A stretch of DNA of 64,000 bases from an uncultured Pseudomonadota bacterium (GCA_903875225.1 CAIQVJ010000069.1:22515-86514), one strand, 5' to 3'; positions 1 to 9,089 are shown, counted from the first letter of the stretch. The notes: generated by a model not told the origin, from the letters alone. Numbers and translations: made by a program.

Positions 1-605
1 ACAACGTCGGCGGGCTTGATCCCCAGTTCGACACGGACATCTCGCCCCGCATGCTCGCCGCGCGCGCCGCGCTGACCGCCACGTGGAAGGCCGACGACGT
101 GATCACCGCCGCCGAGGACGCCCTGGAGCCGCGCCGGCAGCGCGTCGGGAACAACCTGCACCTCTCCTTCCCCGTGGCCCGCGGCAACGGGATCGGCGCC
201 GTGGTGTTCGAATACGACGGCGGGGAATCGCCCGACGGTCAGGTGACCGTGCGCTACCCCGGGGACGACCCCGGACTCCCCGTCTCCGACGCCATCGCGG
301 CCACCAATCACTACCTGCTCCGATCTGCGCCCGACACCTCCGGAGACTCGTTCGACCGGCTCGCGTCCCTGCAGGCCGCGGTGACCACTGGCGAGGCCGC
401 GGGCGGCCTCGACGCGGCTGGCGCGCCCGCGCTCCTGCGCGCGGTCGAGCGCGACCACGACGGCGTGACCGCGCACTCGGTGGTCATCGACGACGCGAAC
501 CGCACGCTGCAGGTGTTCGTGGCCGACGACCCGGACACGCCCGCGCCGGACAGCGCGTCGGTCACCTACAACCTGGACGACCTGTTCGCTGGCCTGCCCC
601 AGTGA
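1..605 (+). CDS. C45-like acyltransferase/hydrolase, C-terminal fragment
   Basis: The reading frame is open from base 3 of the window, so the gene begins outside it and only about 200 C-terminal residues are visible. Seen: a segment GNGIGAVVFEYDG, then ATNHYLL, then a Ser-Phe-Asp-Arg-Leu stretch. This order resembles the C-terminal half of the C45/acyl-coenzyme A:6-aminopenicillanic acid acyltransferase-like N-terminal nucleophile hydrolases, where a T/S-N-H motif is followed by an S-x-x-R-x-x-x-L motif. The nucleophile Cys would lie in the missing N-terminal part, so activity cannot be judged. The substrate is unknown. The family call is tentative; a general secreted or cytosolic hydrolase of another fold is possible. 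Confidence 0.45.
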   Translation, partial: NVGGLDPQFDTDISPRMLAARAALTATWKADDVITAAEDALEPRRQRVGNNLHLSFPVARGNGIGAVVFEYDGGESPDGQVTVRYPGDDPGLPVSDAIAATNHYLLRSAPDTSGDSFDRLASLQAAVTTGEAAGGLDAAGAPALLRAVERDHDGVTAHSVVIDDANRTLQVFVADDPDTPAPDSASVTYNLDDLFAGLPQ

Positions 606-728
606 CCGTACGGCTCGCGCGCATCGATGGCGTCGGCGTCGGAGGCGCTCTCCGGGCCCGGTAGCTCCGTCCCTGCGAGGCGCTCCGGGCGCTCGCTCCG
701 CCCGCGACTCCCGGGATACGCGCGCCTC

Positions 729-1838
729 GTGAACCACATCCTCGTCAGCCAGGACCTGCGCACGCTCATCCAGGACGGCGCCATCGGCGCGCTCCGGCCG
801 ATCCGGCCGGTACAGATCCAGCCGAGCTCGCTCGACCTGCGCCTGGGTGCGCGCGCGTGGCCGCTACTCTCCAGCTTCCTGCCCGGCACACGCGGCGTGG
901 AGCGAAAGCTCGGTCGTCTCGCGCTGGACGAGCTCCGGCTCGACTCGGAGAAGCCCACGTTGTTCCAGCAGGACACCGTCTACCTCGTCGAGGTGGAGGA
1001 GGTGCTGGAGCTCCCGGCAGACGTGTGGGGCCGGGCCAACCCGAAGAGCTCGTCGGGTCGGCTCGACATGTTCGTCCGGTTGCTCACCGAGCACGGCCAC
1101 GCGTTCGACCTGGTACCGGCCGGCTACCGGGGGCGCCTCTACATGGAGGTCACGCCCCAGTCGTTCCACACCCTCGTCCGGCGCGGCGACACCCTCGGCC
1201 AGCTACGGCTGGCGCGGGGTCGGCCCCGACTGGGCGCAACGGAGCTCGCGGAGGTCCAGGCCACGACCCCCGTCATCCGCTGGTCCGACGGTCGGCCCGG
1301 TCCCGTCGCGGACGACGACACGCCGGGCGTGCAGATGTCCGTGGATCTGCACGATGGCGATGGCAAGGGCATCGTCGGCTATCAGGCGCGGCTGCACCGC
1401 CCGCCGATCGACCTTGCGCGACGCGACTACGATCGGGATCGATACTGGTCGCCGATTCCGGCCGACCCCAGCGGGGAGGGCGTGGTGCTCGAACCCGAGC
1501 AGTTCTACATCTTCGCCACTCGCGAGCGCCTGTGGATCCCGCCCGGACTCTGCGCGGAGCTCGTGCCCTTCGATGCCACCAAGGGTGAACTCCGCACCCA
1601 CTACGCAGGCTTCATCGATTCCGGGTTCGGCTATGGCGACGGCTCTGCGACCGAGAGCGGAGCGCGCCTGGTGCTTGAGATCCGGACCCGCGACGTGCCC
1701 TTCCTCCTCGAGCACGGGCAGCCGCTCTTCCGAGTGGAGCTCCTGCGCAATCGCGCAGACCCCGATGTGCTCTACGGCCGCGAGTTGTCGAGCAACTACC
1801 AGATGCAAGGGTTGAAGCTCGCGAAACAGTTTTCCTGA
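729..1838 (+). CDS. dcd: 2'-deoxycytidine 5'-triphosphate deaminase (long form)
   Basis: Deaminates dCTP to dUTP in the cytosol, feeding dTMP synthesis. The protein starts VNHILVSQDLRTLI and contains IQPSSLDLRLG, the conserved Dcd/Dut trimer motif, plus a nucleotide-pocket-like NPKSSSGRLDMFVRL (Ser-Ser-x-Gly-Arg). A second Dut-like half follows (residues about 180-369) with FYIFATRERLWIPP and HYAGFIDSGFGYG. This double-length architecture of about 370 aa is the long Dcd form known from alphaproteobacteria, not the 190-aa enterobacterial form. The frame is open upstream to 627, but that extension (Ser/Arg/Pro-rich) has no Dcd similarity, so the GTG at 729 is preferred; no strong ribosome-binding site decides it. 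It stands alone on the plus strand. Confidence 0.88.
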   Translation: MNHILVSQDLRTLIQDGAIGALRPIRPVQIQPSSLDLRLGARAWPLLSSFLPGTRGVERKLGRLALDELRLDSEKPTLFQQDTVYLVEVEEVLELPADVWGRANPKSSSGRLDMFVRLLTEHGHAFDLVPAGYRGRLYMEVTPQSFHTLVRRGDTLGQLRLARGRPRLGATELAEVQATTPVIRWSDGRPGPVADDDTPGVQMSVDLHDGDGKGIVGYQARLHRPPIDLARRDYDRDRYWSPIPADPSGEGVVLEPEQFYIFATRERLWIPPGLCAELVPFDATKGELRTHYAGFIDSGFGYGDGSATESGARLVLEIRTRDVPFLLEHGQPLFRVELLRNRADPDVLYGRELSSNYQMQGLKLAKQFS

Positions 1839-2020
1839 GCGCCGTGTGGCACCCACGCGGAGGATCAGCGGCGTTCCACCGCGGGCTCCGGCCACGCGTG
1901 GATGGCCCCGAGCCGCCCGGACTTCCTGCACAATCACCCGGCCACACCCGACAGATCCGGGTTAGCGCTCTCCCGTCCCTCGTCTGAACGCCATCTTTCT
2001 TGACCCGTAGCCGGAGCGTC

Positions 2021-3853
2021 ATGGCCACCATCAACTTCGCACGCCGAGAGATAGAGGCGAAGATTGTGTACGTCGGTCCTGCACTTTCCGGGAAGACTAC
2101 CAACGTCCAGGTGCTCCACCGGCTGGTGCCGCGGGCGCAGCGCGGGGAGCTGCACCAGCTCTCCACGGATGGGGACAGGACGCTGTTCTTCGACTTCATC
2201 CCTGTGGAGCTCGGCCAGATTGCGGGGTTCACAGCCCACTTCAAGCTCTTCACGGTTCCCGGACAGGTGTACTACCAGCAAACGCGCAAGGCCGTGCTGC
2301 AGGGCGCCGACGGCGTGGTCTTCGTGGCGGATTCGGCCGCGGGTCGGGCCCAGGCGAACCTCGATGCGATGATCGATCTCGAACAGAACCTCCGTGCACA
2401 CGGCTTCGATCTGGCGAGCATCCCGCTGGTGGTGCAGCTGAACAAGCGCGACGTGGACGATGCCCTGCCCGTGAACGTGATGATCACGGAGCTGAACCCC
2501 TTCGGTGTGCCGACGGTCGAGTCCATCGCAGCCAGCGGCTACGGCGTGCTCGACACGCTGTACAAGATCACGGAGATCGCCACCAAGCGCATCCGGGAGA
2601 ACCTCTCCGGGCAGAAGAACGCTGTGCGTCTCCAGGCCGTGCAGAAGGAGGAGCGCGAGAGCGAACAGGAGGTCGTGGACGACTACCTGTCGCGAATCCA
2701 CAAGGTTCGCCCTGAGGAAGAAGCCAGCGCCGAGCGGATGAAGGCCGCCGGGCGCATGCGCCCCGATGATGTGGACAGCTTCCTGCTCGAGTTCGTCGAC
2801 CGCGACGACGAGCTCTCGCTCGACGATGGGCTGCCCTCGATGGCCCCCGAGGACCACCGGGTCGCGCGCGCCGCGGCCGCCGCGCCCCCCGCGTCCCCGC
2901 CCGCGCGGACGGTAGGCGCCCCGCCCGTGTTCAGCGAAGCAGAGCCCGCCCCCGCGCCGAGCCCCGTCAAGAAGTCCAGCCGCCGCTCCGAGAAGCGTGC
3001 GGCCGCGCGAGCCGCAAGCGCGCCCGCAGCCGAGCCGCCCATCGACCGACCGGCACCGCAGCCGGCCGAGCCGCCCATCGACCGACCGGCACCGCAGATG
3101 GCCGAGCCGCCCGCCGCACCAGTGGTTGCCGTCTCGCCCGCAACGCAGTCCGTGGTTGAGACTGGCGCCCAGAGCGCCGCGCCTGCCGTCGCCGAACCTG
3201 CCCCCCCGGTCCAGGTCGCGACCCCGCCCAGGCCGGCCGCCGAGCCAGCCCGCGCCCCCGACGTTCGGATCCCGGAGGCCCCGGAGCGCCCGGCCGGACC
3301 TGCAGCCCCCGCTGTGGAGGCCGCCCCCCAGGCCGTCGCCCGCCAGGCACAGCCTCCGACCGCCCCGCGACCCGCCGAGTCCGTCGCTCGCGCCGCCCAA
3401 CCCCCCGTTGCACCGCGGCCCGCCGAGTCCGTCGCTCGCGCCACGCAACCACCCGCCCCCCCGCGCGCCGCCGAGCCGGCCCCACGGGCCGTGGAGACCG
3501 GCCGCCCCGCGGAGCCCGCGGCTGCACGTCCGGAGGCGCGGCCGGCAGAGCCCCGGCCCGATCGCACGGCGCAGAGACTGCGCTACCCCGAGGGTCCCCC
3601 GATCGAAGCGCATGTGGATGCGCACGCGCTCGCCGGCGTGCTGCTCCGGGAGGTGCTCGGCTCCACGGTCGGCGCGGATGGCCGGGCCACCATCGAGATC
3701 GTGCTCGAGCGCGAGGGCGTCGCCCGACGGCACCCGCTGCGCTTCGTGGAGTCCACCCCCGAGACGCCCTGGGGCACCGTGACCGGGGTGGGCATCGCCG
3801 CGCTGGTGCTCGGGTTCGTCGGTGGGCTGCTCGTCGGCTGGCAGTTCCTCTAG
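2021..3853 (+). CDS. MglA-family Ras-like GTPase with Ala/Pro-rich linker and C-terminal membrane tail
   Basis: Small GTPase of the MglA type, which in myxobacteria sets cell polarity for motility. Seen: residues 1-200 carry the P-loop GPALSGKT (19-26), the family-specific TVPGQ in place of DTAGQ, and the guanine-specificity motif NKRD. After about residue 210 the protein departs from a 195-aa MglA: a charged helical section, then about 250 residues of Ala/Pro-rich linker containing an exact 33-bp DNA repeat (3029-3061 and 3065-3097), a short folded stretch (about 520-580), and a final hydrophobic helix ending at the stop. That layout predicts a tail-anchored GTPase held at the inner membrane. 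The ATG at 2021 is chosen because GGAG lies 6 bases upstream. It ends 3 bases before recJ. The partner GAP (MglB) is not in this window. Confidence 0.85.
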   Translation: MATINFARREIEAKIVYVGPALSGKTTNVQVLHRLVPRAQRGELHQLSTDGDRTLFFDFIPVELGQIAGFTAHFKLFTVPGQVYYQQTRKAVLQGADGVVFVADSAAGRAQANLDAMIDLEQNLRAHGFDLASIPLVVQLNKRDVDDALPVNVMITELNPFGVPTVESIAASGYGVLDTLYKITEIATKRIRENLSGQKNAVRLQAVQKEERESEQEVVDDYLSRIHKVRPEEEASAERMKAAGRMRPDDVDSFLLEFVDRDDELSLDDGLPSMAPEDHRVARAAAAAPPASPPARTVGAPPVFSEAEPAPAPSPVKKSSRRSEKRAAARAASAPAAEPPIDRPAPQPAEPPIDRPAPQMAEPPAAPVVAVSPATQSVVETGAQSAAPAVAEPAPPVQVATPPRPAAEPARAPDVRIPEAPERPAGPAAPAVEAAPQAVARQAQPPTAPRPAESVARAAQPPVAPRPAESVARATQPPAPPRAAEPAPRAVETGRPAEPAAARPEARPAEPRPDRTAQRLRYPEGPPIEAHVDAHALAGVLLREVLGSTVGADGRATIEIVLEREGVARRHPLRFVESTPETPWGTVTGVGIAALVLGFVGGLLVGWQFL

Positions 3854-3856
3854 CTC

Positions 3857-5545
3857 GTGCCCTCCCGCTCCTGGACCCAAAAGCGCTGGGAGGCGCGCGC
3901 GCGTGAGCCCGGTTCAGGGCCGCTGGCAGCCCGCGTGCTCGCCGCGCGGGGACACCTCGGCCCGGACGCGGCGGGTTTTCTCAACCCGGGAGTACACGAT
4001 CTGCTCGACCCCGCCGGTCTCCTGGGCATGCCGGAGGCGCTCGACCGCCTGGAGCGGGCACTCGCGCGAGGGGAACACCTGCGGCTGGTGACCGACTACG
4101 ACGTCGACGGCACCAGCTCCTGCCTCATCCTGCACGCGGCGCTCGACCGGCGGATCACGGCCGACGGGTCCGCCGCCTTCGTGAGCTACCACATCCCGGA
4201 CCGCATGACCGAGGGCTACGGTCTCTCGGAACGGGCCGTCCGCGCCGCCGCGGCCGAAGGGGTCCAGCTCATCGTCACTGCCGACATCGGCGTCCGCGAT
4301 CACGTCACCGTGCGGCTCGCTCGCGAGCTTGGAGTCGACGTCATCATCCTCGACCACCACCTCACCGCAGGGGAGAGCGTGCCGCCCGACGCGGTCGCGG
4401 TCATCTGCCCGCCCCAGCCGGGCTGCACCTACGGGAACAAGGCGCTCGCCGCGTGCGGGGTCTCGACGAAGCTGGCGACCGCCCTGCTGGCGCGTGATCC
4501 GAAGCGGGACACCGTGCTGCCCTCGCTTTGGAAGCTAGCGGCCATCGGTACCGTGGCCGACATCGTGGACCTCTCCACCCCCGAGAACCGCGCGCTCGTC
4601 ACGCTCGGCCTGCGTGAGCTCAACCGTGGGCCGAACGGCGCGGGCCTCGCGGCGCTGCTCCAGGTCGCCGGCATCCAGCCCGGCACGATCACCGCTGAGA
4701 CCATCGGGTTTGCCATCGGACCGCGCATCAACGCCGCGGGTCGACTCAAGGATGCCAGCGCCGTGGTCCAACTCCTCCGCACGCGTGATGCCCGCGCTGC
4801 GCACGAACAGGCCGCGGCGATCAACGCGCTGAACAACCAGCGCAAGGACATCCAGGCAAACATGGTGGCAGAGGCCCGGGAGCGGCTCGGCTCCGGCGCA
4901 CCGCCCGCGTTCATCGTGGTGGGGGGGCCCGAAGCCGAGGGCTGGCACCGGGGTGTGAACGGCATCGTGGCGGCGCGGATCCGGGACGAATTCCACCGGC
5001 CTTGCGCGGCGGTCTCGATCATCGGCGAGATCGCGACAGGCAGCATCCGGTCGGTCCCGACGGTCCACGCGGTCCACGCCCTGGACGGCGTGGCGGACCT
5101 GCTCCTGCGCTACGGCGGGCACCCCGTCGCCGCAGGCTTCACCCTGCGATCGGCCGATCTTCCGGCTTTCTCCACCCGTCTTGCGACCTTCGTGACCGAG
5201 CACCACGACGACGAGGCCCTCGTGCCCGTGGAGCAGTACGACGTCGACGCCGACCCGCGCGAGTGCACCCTTGCGGTGGTGGGCGCGCTCGCGGCGCTGG
5301 AGCCGTGCGGCAAGGGCAACCCCCCGGCGCGCATCGCGGTGACCGGGCCGATCACCAACGTGCGGGTGGCGAAGGATCTGCACGTGTTCGGCCGTATCGG
5401 ACCCCTGCCCTTCGTGTGGTGGTCCGGCGTGAGCGCGTTGCCCCGGGACCCCGGCACGGCCACGCTGCTCGGTCACCTCGCGGTGCACGACGACCGCGGG
5501 CTCGAGACCGTGCGCCTCGTCGTGGAGGACGGGCGCTCGGCGTAG
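3857..5545 (+). CDS. recJ: Single-stranded-DNA-specific exonuclease RecJ
   Basis: 5'-to-3' single-strand DNA exonuclease of recombination and mismatch repair, a DHH-family metal-dependent phosphoesterase. Seen: motif I as DYDVDGTSS (usually DYDADG), the DHH motif inside VIILDHHLTAGE, a mid-protein NAAGRL segment (PRINAAGRLKDA), and the DHHA1 motif GGHPVAAGF, followed by an OB-like C-terminal region. The length (562 aa) is normal. The GTG start at 3857 lies 3 bases after the preceding GTPase gene, so the two are probably co-transcribed. Its N-terminal K-R-W-E-A-R matches the usual W-x-x-R start of RecJ, supporting that start. Confident assignment. Confidence 0.95.
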   Translation: MPSRSWTQKRWEARAREPGSGPLAARVLAARGHLGPDAAGFLNPGVHDLLDPAGLLGMPEALDRLERALARGEHLRLVTDYDVDGTSSCLILHAALDRRITADGSAAFVSYHIPDRMTEGYGLSERAVRAAAAEGVQLIVTADIGVRDHVTVRLARELGVDVIILDHHLTAGESVPPDAVAVICPPQPGCTYGNKALAACGVSTKLATALLARDPKRDTVLPSLWKLAAIGTVADIVDLSTPENRALVTLGLRELNRGPNGAGLAALLQVAGIQPGTITAETIGFAIGPRINAAGRLKDASAVVQLLRTRDARAAHEQAAAINALNNQRKDIQANMVAEARERLGSGAPPAFIVVGGPEAEGWHRGVNGIVAARIRDEFHRPCAAVSIIGEIATGSIRSVPTVHAVHALDGVADLLLRYGGHPVAAGFTLRSADLPAFSTRLATFVTEHHDDEALVPVEQYDVDADPRECTLAVVGALAALEPCGKGNPPARIAVTGPITNVRVAKDLHVFGRIGPLPFVWWSGVSALPRDPGTATLLGHLAVHDDRGLETVRLVVEDGRSA

Positions 5546-5589
5546 GAGCCCCGGGCAGAACCTGTCGGCCGCGCGCCCCCCCCGATCGA

Positions 5590-6393
5590 CTACGCCTGGA
5601 AACCCGTCCCGGGCAGCCTGCTCACCGCATCGTCGTCCACCGCGGTGAAAGGCGGGCGCGTGCCCATCCGGAGCGCCTGCTTCACCGCCGCGACGTCTCC
5701 GGCGCGGACCAGCGCCTGTGTCCGGGCGCGCCATGCGTCAGCGAGCGCCTCCTTTCCCTTCCACAGCCGCGTCGCCATCTCGGGCCACGCGTTTCCTGCC
5801 CGGCTCACGTAGCCTGCAACCCCTGGCAATTCTCGCATCTCCCCTGCGAGCCCATCGTCGGCGAGCCACGTCCGACCCGGGAACTCCTTCGCAAGCCGCC
5901 GCATCCGGAAGGAGTCCCCAAAACTGTCGAGGAACCCTGCCACGCCCAGCTCACCGTGCAGCCGGGAGAGCACCGCAGGAGGCAGGTCATTCCCAAAGGC
6001 CGGGTGCATCCACGCGAACACCGGGATGTGCACTGCGACCACCACGACGCGGTACCAGGACAGGATGGCCTCGACCGGCAGCGCGTGGAGGAGCGGCGGC
6101 GGCAGGATCACTCCCATCGCTCCGGACCGCTCGGCGTGCCGCGCGAGGCGCGCGACCTGCCCGGGCGCCGGCGCCCACACGCAGGGCAGCACCGGACGAC
6201 CCGCACCGACGTCGCAGCAGACCGTGATCACCTGCTCCTTCTCGTCCGGGTCGAGCCAGAGGAACTCGTCGGCCAGCGGAGCCAGGCCGTCCGCACCACT
6301 GCCGAGCAGCCACAGGAGGTGCGCCCGCAGCGCCCCGGTGTCCACCTGGCTGTTGCGGTTGAAAGGCACAACGTTCGCGATCAGCAGGCTCAT
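5590..6393 (-). CDS. DapA/NAL-superfamily aldolase-like protein, catalytic residues replaced
   Basis: Looks like a (beta/alpha)8 protein of the dihydrodipicolinate synthase/N-acetylneuraminate lyase superfamily, 267 aa against about 290 for the family. Seen: N-terminal VVPFNRNSQVD matching the typical T/V-P-F-x-x-x-x-x-V-D, GADGLAPLADEF at the G-T-T-G-E position, and GFLDSFGD where active members have G-I-K-(D/E)-x-x-G-D. The Schiff-base lysine is therefore Leu155, the helper tyrosine of Y-N-x-P is Trp128, and the Thr-Thr pair is missing. Known for the family: all three are essential for pyruvate aldolase chemistry. I infer a non-aldolase function or a different reaction. Convergent with recJ and monocistronic. 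Confidence 0.7.
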   Translation of the reverse strand: MSLLIANVVPFNRNSQVDTGALRAHLLWLLGSGADGLAPLADEFLWLDPDEKEQVITVCCDVGAGRPVLPCVWAPAPGQVARLARHAERSGAMGVILPPPLLHALPVEAILSWYRVVVVAVHIPVFAWMHPAFGNDLPPAVLSRLHGELGVAGFLDSFGDSFRMRRLAKEFPGRTWLADDGLAGEMRELPGVAGYVSRAGNAWPEMATRLWKGKEALADAWRARTQALVRAGDVAAVKQALRMGTRPPFTAVDDDAVSRLPGTGFQA

Positions 6394-6519
6394 GGGGGAA
6401 GGATCCGGAAGCGCACCGGGTTTCGGGGCAGCTGCGACAAGAGTTTTACACGTCGCGAGCGCTCCCCCAAGATATTCGTGTGCCCGCCTTCACGCAGACC
6501 CTGATTCGGAGTCCCCAGA

Positions 6520-7434
6520 ATGCTCGCTCCCGTCCTTCTGCTCCTCGCCGTCCCCTCCAGCGGCGCCGCCGTGCTCAAGCCCACCTGGAGCGCATCCTCG
6601 GTGGCACCCACGGTGGACAACCAGAGCTATGGGGCGAGCAACCTGGGGGATGGCAAGGCGTCGAGCGCGTGGTTCGAGGGGGTGGACGGCAGCGGGCTCA
6701 ACGAATGGGTGCAGGCGGACCTCGGCGCCGAAAAGGCCGTGACCGGGTTCACGGTGTGGGCCGGCTGGTGGTACACGTCCTCGCAGTGGACCCACTACAA
6801 CCGCCCCAAGGCGCTGCTGGTCGAGTTCTCCGACGGGACGACCCAGGAGTTCACGCTCCAGGACAGCTACACCCCCCAGGCGTTCGAGCTCCCCTCGGCC
6901 AGGAAGACCTCGACGGTGAAGTTCAAGATCAAGAGCGACTTCACCTCCGACGCCTACCAGGACACCGCGATCTCCGAGATCCAGATCCGGGACAACTCGC
7001 GCGCGGAGACCGCAGCGGTCGCCAGCTACTCCGCGAGCAGCACGTTTCCGCCCGACGTCGACGGCACGTACGACGCGAAGAACATCTCCGACGGCATCGT
7101 GGACACCGTGTGGTGCGAGGGCAACAAGACCGGCGACGGCACGGGCGAATGGCTCGACCTCGCGCTCGCCGGCTCGCAGACCCTCTCGTCCCTCACCTTG
7201 CGTAATGGAAACGCGTACAACCTGGGCGTCTACATGAAGTCGAACCGCGCGACGCAGGCGACGCTCACGTTCAGCGACGGCGGGCAGGAGACCATCGCGA
7301 TCAAGGACACCTCGGTGGAGCAGAAGGTGTCGTTCTCGCCGCACACCACCAGCAAGGTGCGGATCGCCTTCGACACGGTCAAGAAGGGCTCCGAGTACAA
7401 CGACCTGTGCCTCGCGGAAGCATACTTCCGGTAG
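6520..7434 (+). CDS. Secreted protein with two discoidin/NADase-type glycan-binding-like domains
   Basis: A 304-aa exported protein with a short signal peptide (hydrophobic residues 2-13, likely cleavage near SSGAA). Two related beta-sandwich units follow: residues about 18-155 and 160-304. Each opens with a W/Y-S-A-S-S pattern, has an N-L-x-D-G-K/I segment followed by a Trp, and ends in an A-x-S/A-E-I/A-x-x-(R) segment, as in F5/8-type (discoidin) or NADase-type glycan-binding domains of myxobacterial secreted proteins. Probable role: surface carbohydrate or protein binding; no catalytic domain is visible. GGAG lies about 8 bases before the ATG. The upstream 126 bp shared with the divergent DapA-like gene presumably holds both promoters. 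Confidence 0.65.
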   Translation: MLAPVLLLLAVPSSGAAVLKPTWSASSVAPTVDNQSYGASNLGDGKASSAWFEGVDGSGLNEWVQADLGAEKAVTGFTVWAGWWYTSSQWTHYNRPKALLVEFSDGTTQEFTLQDSYTPQAFELPSARKTSTVKFKIKSDFTSDAYQDTAISEIQIRDNSRAETAAVASYSASSTFPPDVDGTYDAKNISDGIVDTVWCEGNKTGDGTGEWLDLALAGSQTLSSLTLRNGNAYNLGVYMKSNRATQATLTFSDGGQETIAIKDTSVEQKVSFSPHTTSKVRIAFDTVKKGSEYNDLCLAEAYFR

Positions 7435-7490
7435 TCCCTCCCCGACGTCCCGGGCTCCAGACCTCGAAGTGCGGGGTTACACGCCGCGCC

Positions 7491-8375
7491 ATGTCGTCTC
7501 GCGTCCTCCCCTGGCTGCTCGGTGTGTACGCCGTCTCCTGGGGTTGGGCCGGGTTGATCGCGCTCTCCGGGCGACCCACCGTCGGCCTCGCGTTCGTGCT
7601 CCTCGCGCTCCCGTTCATCTTCGGGCCAGCCGCCGTCAGCTGGCTCTGGCGCCGCTACGTCGTGCGGGAGGGACCGTTCGAGGACCTCAACATGCTTCAC
7701 GTGGGCAACCCCGCGCTCACCGGCTGGCTCGGCGCGATCGCGTTCGTCTGGCTCGCCGCCCTCGTCGCGCACGTGATGGGGTGGGGCGCGCTCGACCTCT
7801 CGGGCCAGGCGATCGCCAACCGGATGAACGAGGTGCAGGGCCCCGAGAAGGCTGCCGAAGCGCTCACCGCGATGCAGGCGGCCCCGGTTCCCTACGCAGT
7901 GATCGCGAGCCTCCAGGCCCTGCTGGTGGGGCTGCTCTACGCGCCGATACGGCTCTGCGAGGAGCTCGGCTGGCGGGGGGTCCTGGCGCGCGAACTGGCC
8001 CCGCTCGGGCCCTGGGGATCCGCGGTGCTCTCGGGGCTCCTCTGGGGCATCTGGCGCGTGCCGTTGGTGTGGATGGGCGGCTACTTTTCCGACGCTCCGG
8101 CGGCTGGCGCGCTCGCCATGGTGGCGGCGAGCGTGCCGCAGGGCGTGCTCCTCGTCTGGCTCGCCCGCCGGGCGAAGTCCGTCTGGGCCCCCGCCATCGC
8201 GCAGGGGGTGCTCACGGCGATCGGCCCGTTCAACGAGCTGGTCAGCGTGGGTGGCAACCCGGTGCTCACCAGCCCGATGGGCGCGGCCGGCGGGGTCGCC
8301 GCGCTGCTGTTGGTGGCGGTCGCGTGGGGGCTGGACAGGCGCGAGGCCGCCGCCGCCGCCGACGCACCACGTTAG
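7491..8375 (+). CDS. CPBP (Abi/CAAX-like) family membrane protein, protease residues partly lost
   Basis: A 294-aa polytopic inner-membrane protein with about eight hydrophobic segments. Seen: the family's first motif as CEELGWRGVL (Glu-Glu-x-x-x-Arg) and the second region as LLWGIWRVPL, where the metal-binding His of F/W-x-x-x-H is an Arg. The third region is APAIAQGVLTA, where active members have A-H-x-x-x-N; here Gln and Thr replace His and Asn. CPBP proteins are intramembrane glutamate proteases related to the CAAX protease Rce1. With two of three motifs altered, proteolysis is doubtful and a scaffold or pseudo-enzyme role is more likely. Start ATG 7491 is chosen because the hydrophobic N-terminus begins there; the open frame upstream to 7407 is not membrane-like. 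Confidence 0.75.
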   Translation: MSSRVLPWLLGVYAVSWGWAGLIALSGRPTVGLAFVLLALPFIFGPAAVSWLWRRYVVREGPFEDLNMLHVGNPALTGWLGAIAFVWLAALVAHVMGWGALDLSGQAIANRMNEVQGPEKAAEALTAMQAAPVPYAVIASLQALLVGLLYAPIRLCEELGWRGVLARELAPLGPWGSAVLSGLLWGIWRVPLVWMGGYFSDAPAAGALAMVAASVPQGVLLVWLARRAKSVWAPAIAQGVLTAIGPFNELVSVGGNPVLTSPMGAAGGVAALLLVAVAWGLDRREAAAAADAPR

Positions 8376-8399
8376 CCCCCGGGGTCAACCGGAGTCCAC

Positions 8400-9089
8400 A
8401 TGTCGATCGAGCTCTACTGGGGGAGCGGCAGCACCCCCTGCTGGCGCGTGCAGCTGGCGCTCGCCGCGAAGGGTCTGACCCACACGTCGCACCTGCTGTC
8501 GTTCGCCGCACGCGAGACGCGCACGCCGGCGTTCCTGGCCCTCAACCCGCGAGGAAAGGTCCCGACGTTGAAGGACGGAGACGTCGTCCTGAACGAGTCG
8601 ATCGCCATCCTCGCCTACCTCGATCGCGCCTACCCCGAGCGCCCCCTCTTTGGCGCCACGCCGGCCGAAGCTGCCCAGATCTGGCGCTTCGTCATGGAAT
8701 TCGAGTCCCACGGGGGGCCCGCGATCTCGGCGGTGACCCGTCCCATCCTGTTCGGCCCCATCGAGCCCGGCGGCGAGGCGATCACCGCGGCCCTCCCCGC
8801 GCTGCACGCCGAGCTCGACCTGCTCGCGGAGCGCGTCACCCCCGGCACGATGGTCGGCGGGCAGGTCTCCGCCGCGGACATCGTGTGGTTCTGCGGCCTG
8901 CAGCAGCTCGTGCGCGCGGCCACCCGGCCCATCGCGGCCCCGTTCCAGCTCGGCGTGTGGCCCTTCGGCCACCGCTGGCCAACGATCGTGTCCTGGGCGC
9001 AGCGCCTGGAGGCAATCCCGGGCTACGACGCAACGAGGCCGCCGCACTGGTCGGACGGCGAGCACCCGGCGCCGTCCCGGATGGGCTAG
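8400..9089 (+). CDS. Glutathione S-transferase family protein
   Basis: 229 aa, cytosolic. The N-terminal thioredoxin-like domain has SGSTPCWRVQLAL (active-site region with Ser/Cys), LNPRGKVPTL (the cis-Pro glutathione-binding loop) and NESIAILAYLD (the E-S glutathione gamma-glutamyl contact). An all-helical C-terminal domain follows with the N-capping segment SAADIVWF. These are standard GST landmarks and the length is normal. Substrate unknown; by class it conjugates or reduces electrophiles with glutathione. It lies 24 bases after the CPBP-family gene and ends 3 bases before the convergent hflX. Confidence 0.85.
   Translation: MSIELYWGSGSTPCWRVQLALAAKGLTHTSHLLSFAARETRTPAFLALNPRGKVPTLKDGDVVLNESIAILAYLDRAYPERPLFGATPAEAAQIWRFVMEFESHGGPAISAVTRPILFGPIEPGGEAITAALPALHAELDLLAERVTPGTMVGGQVSAADIVWFCGLQQLVRAATRPIAAPFQLGVWPFGHRWPTIVSWAQRLEAIPGYDATRPPHWSDGEHPAPSRMG

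Noticed and set aside
1934..3880. Long minus-strand frame opposite the MglA-like gene
   Set aside because: Gly/Arg-rich shadow of the Ala/Pro-rich linker; the plus frame has real GTPase motifs.
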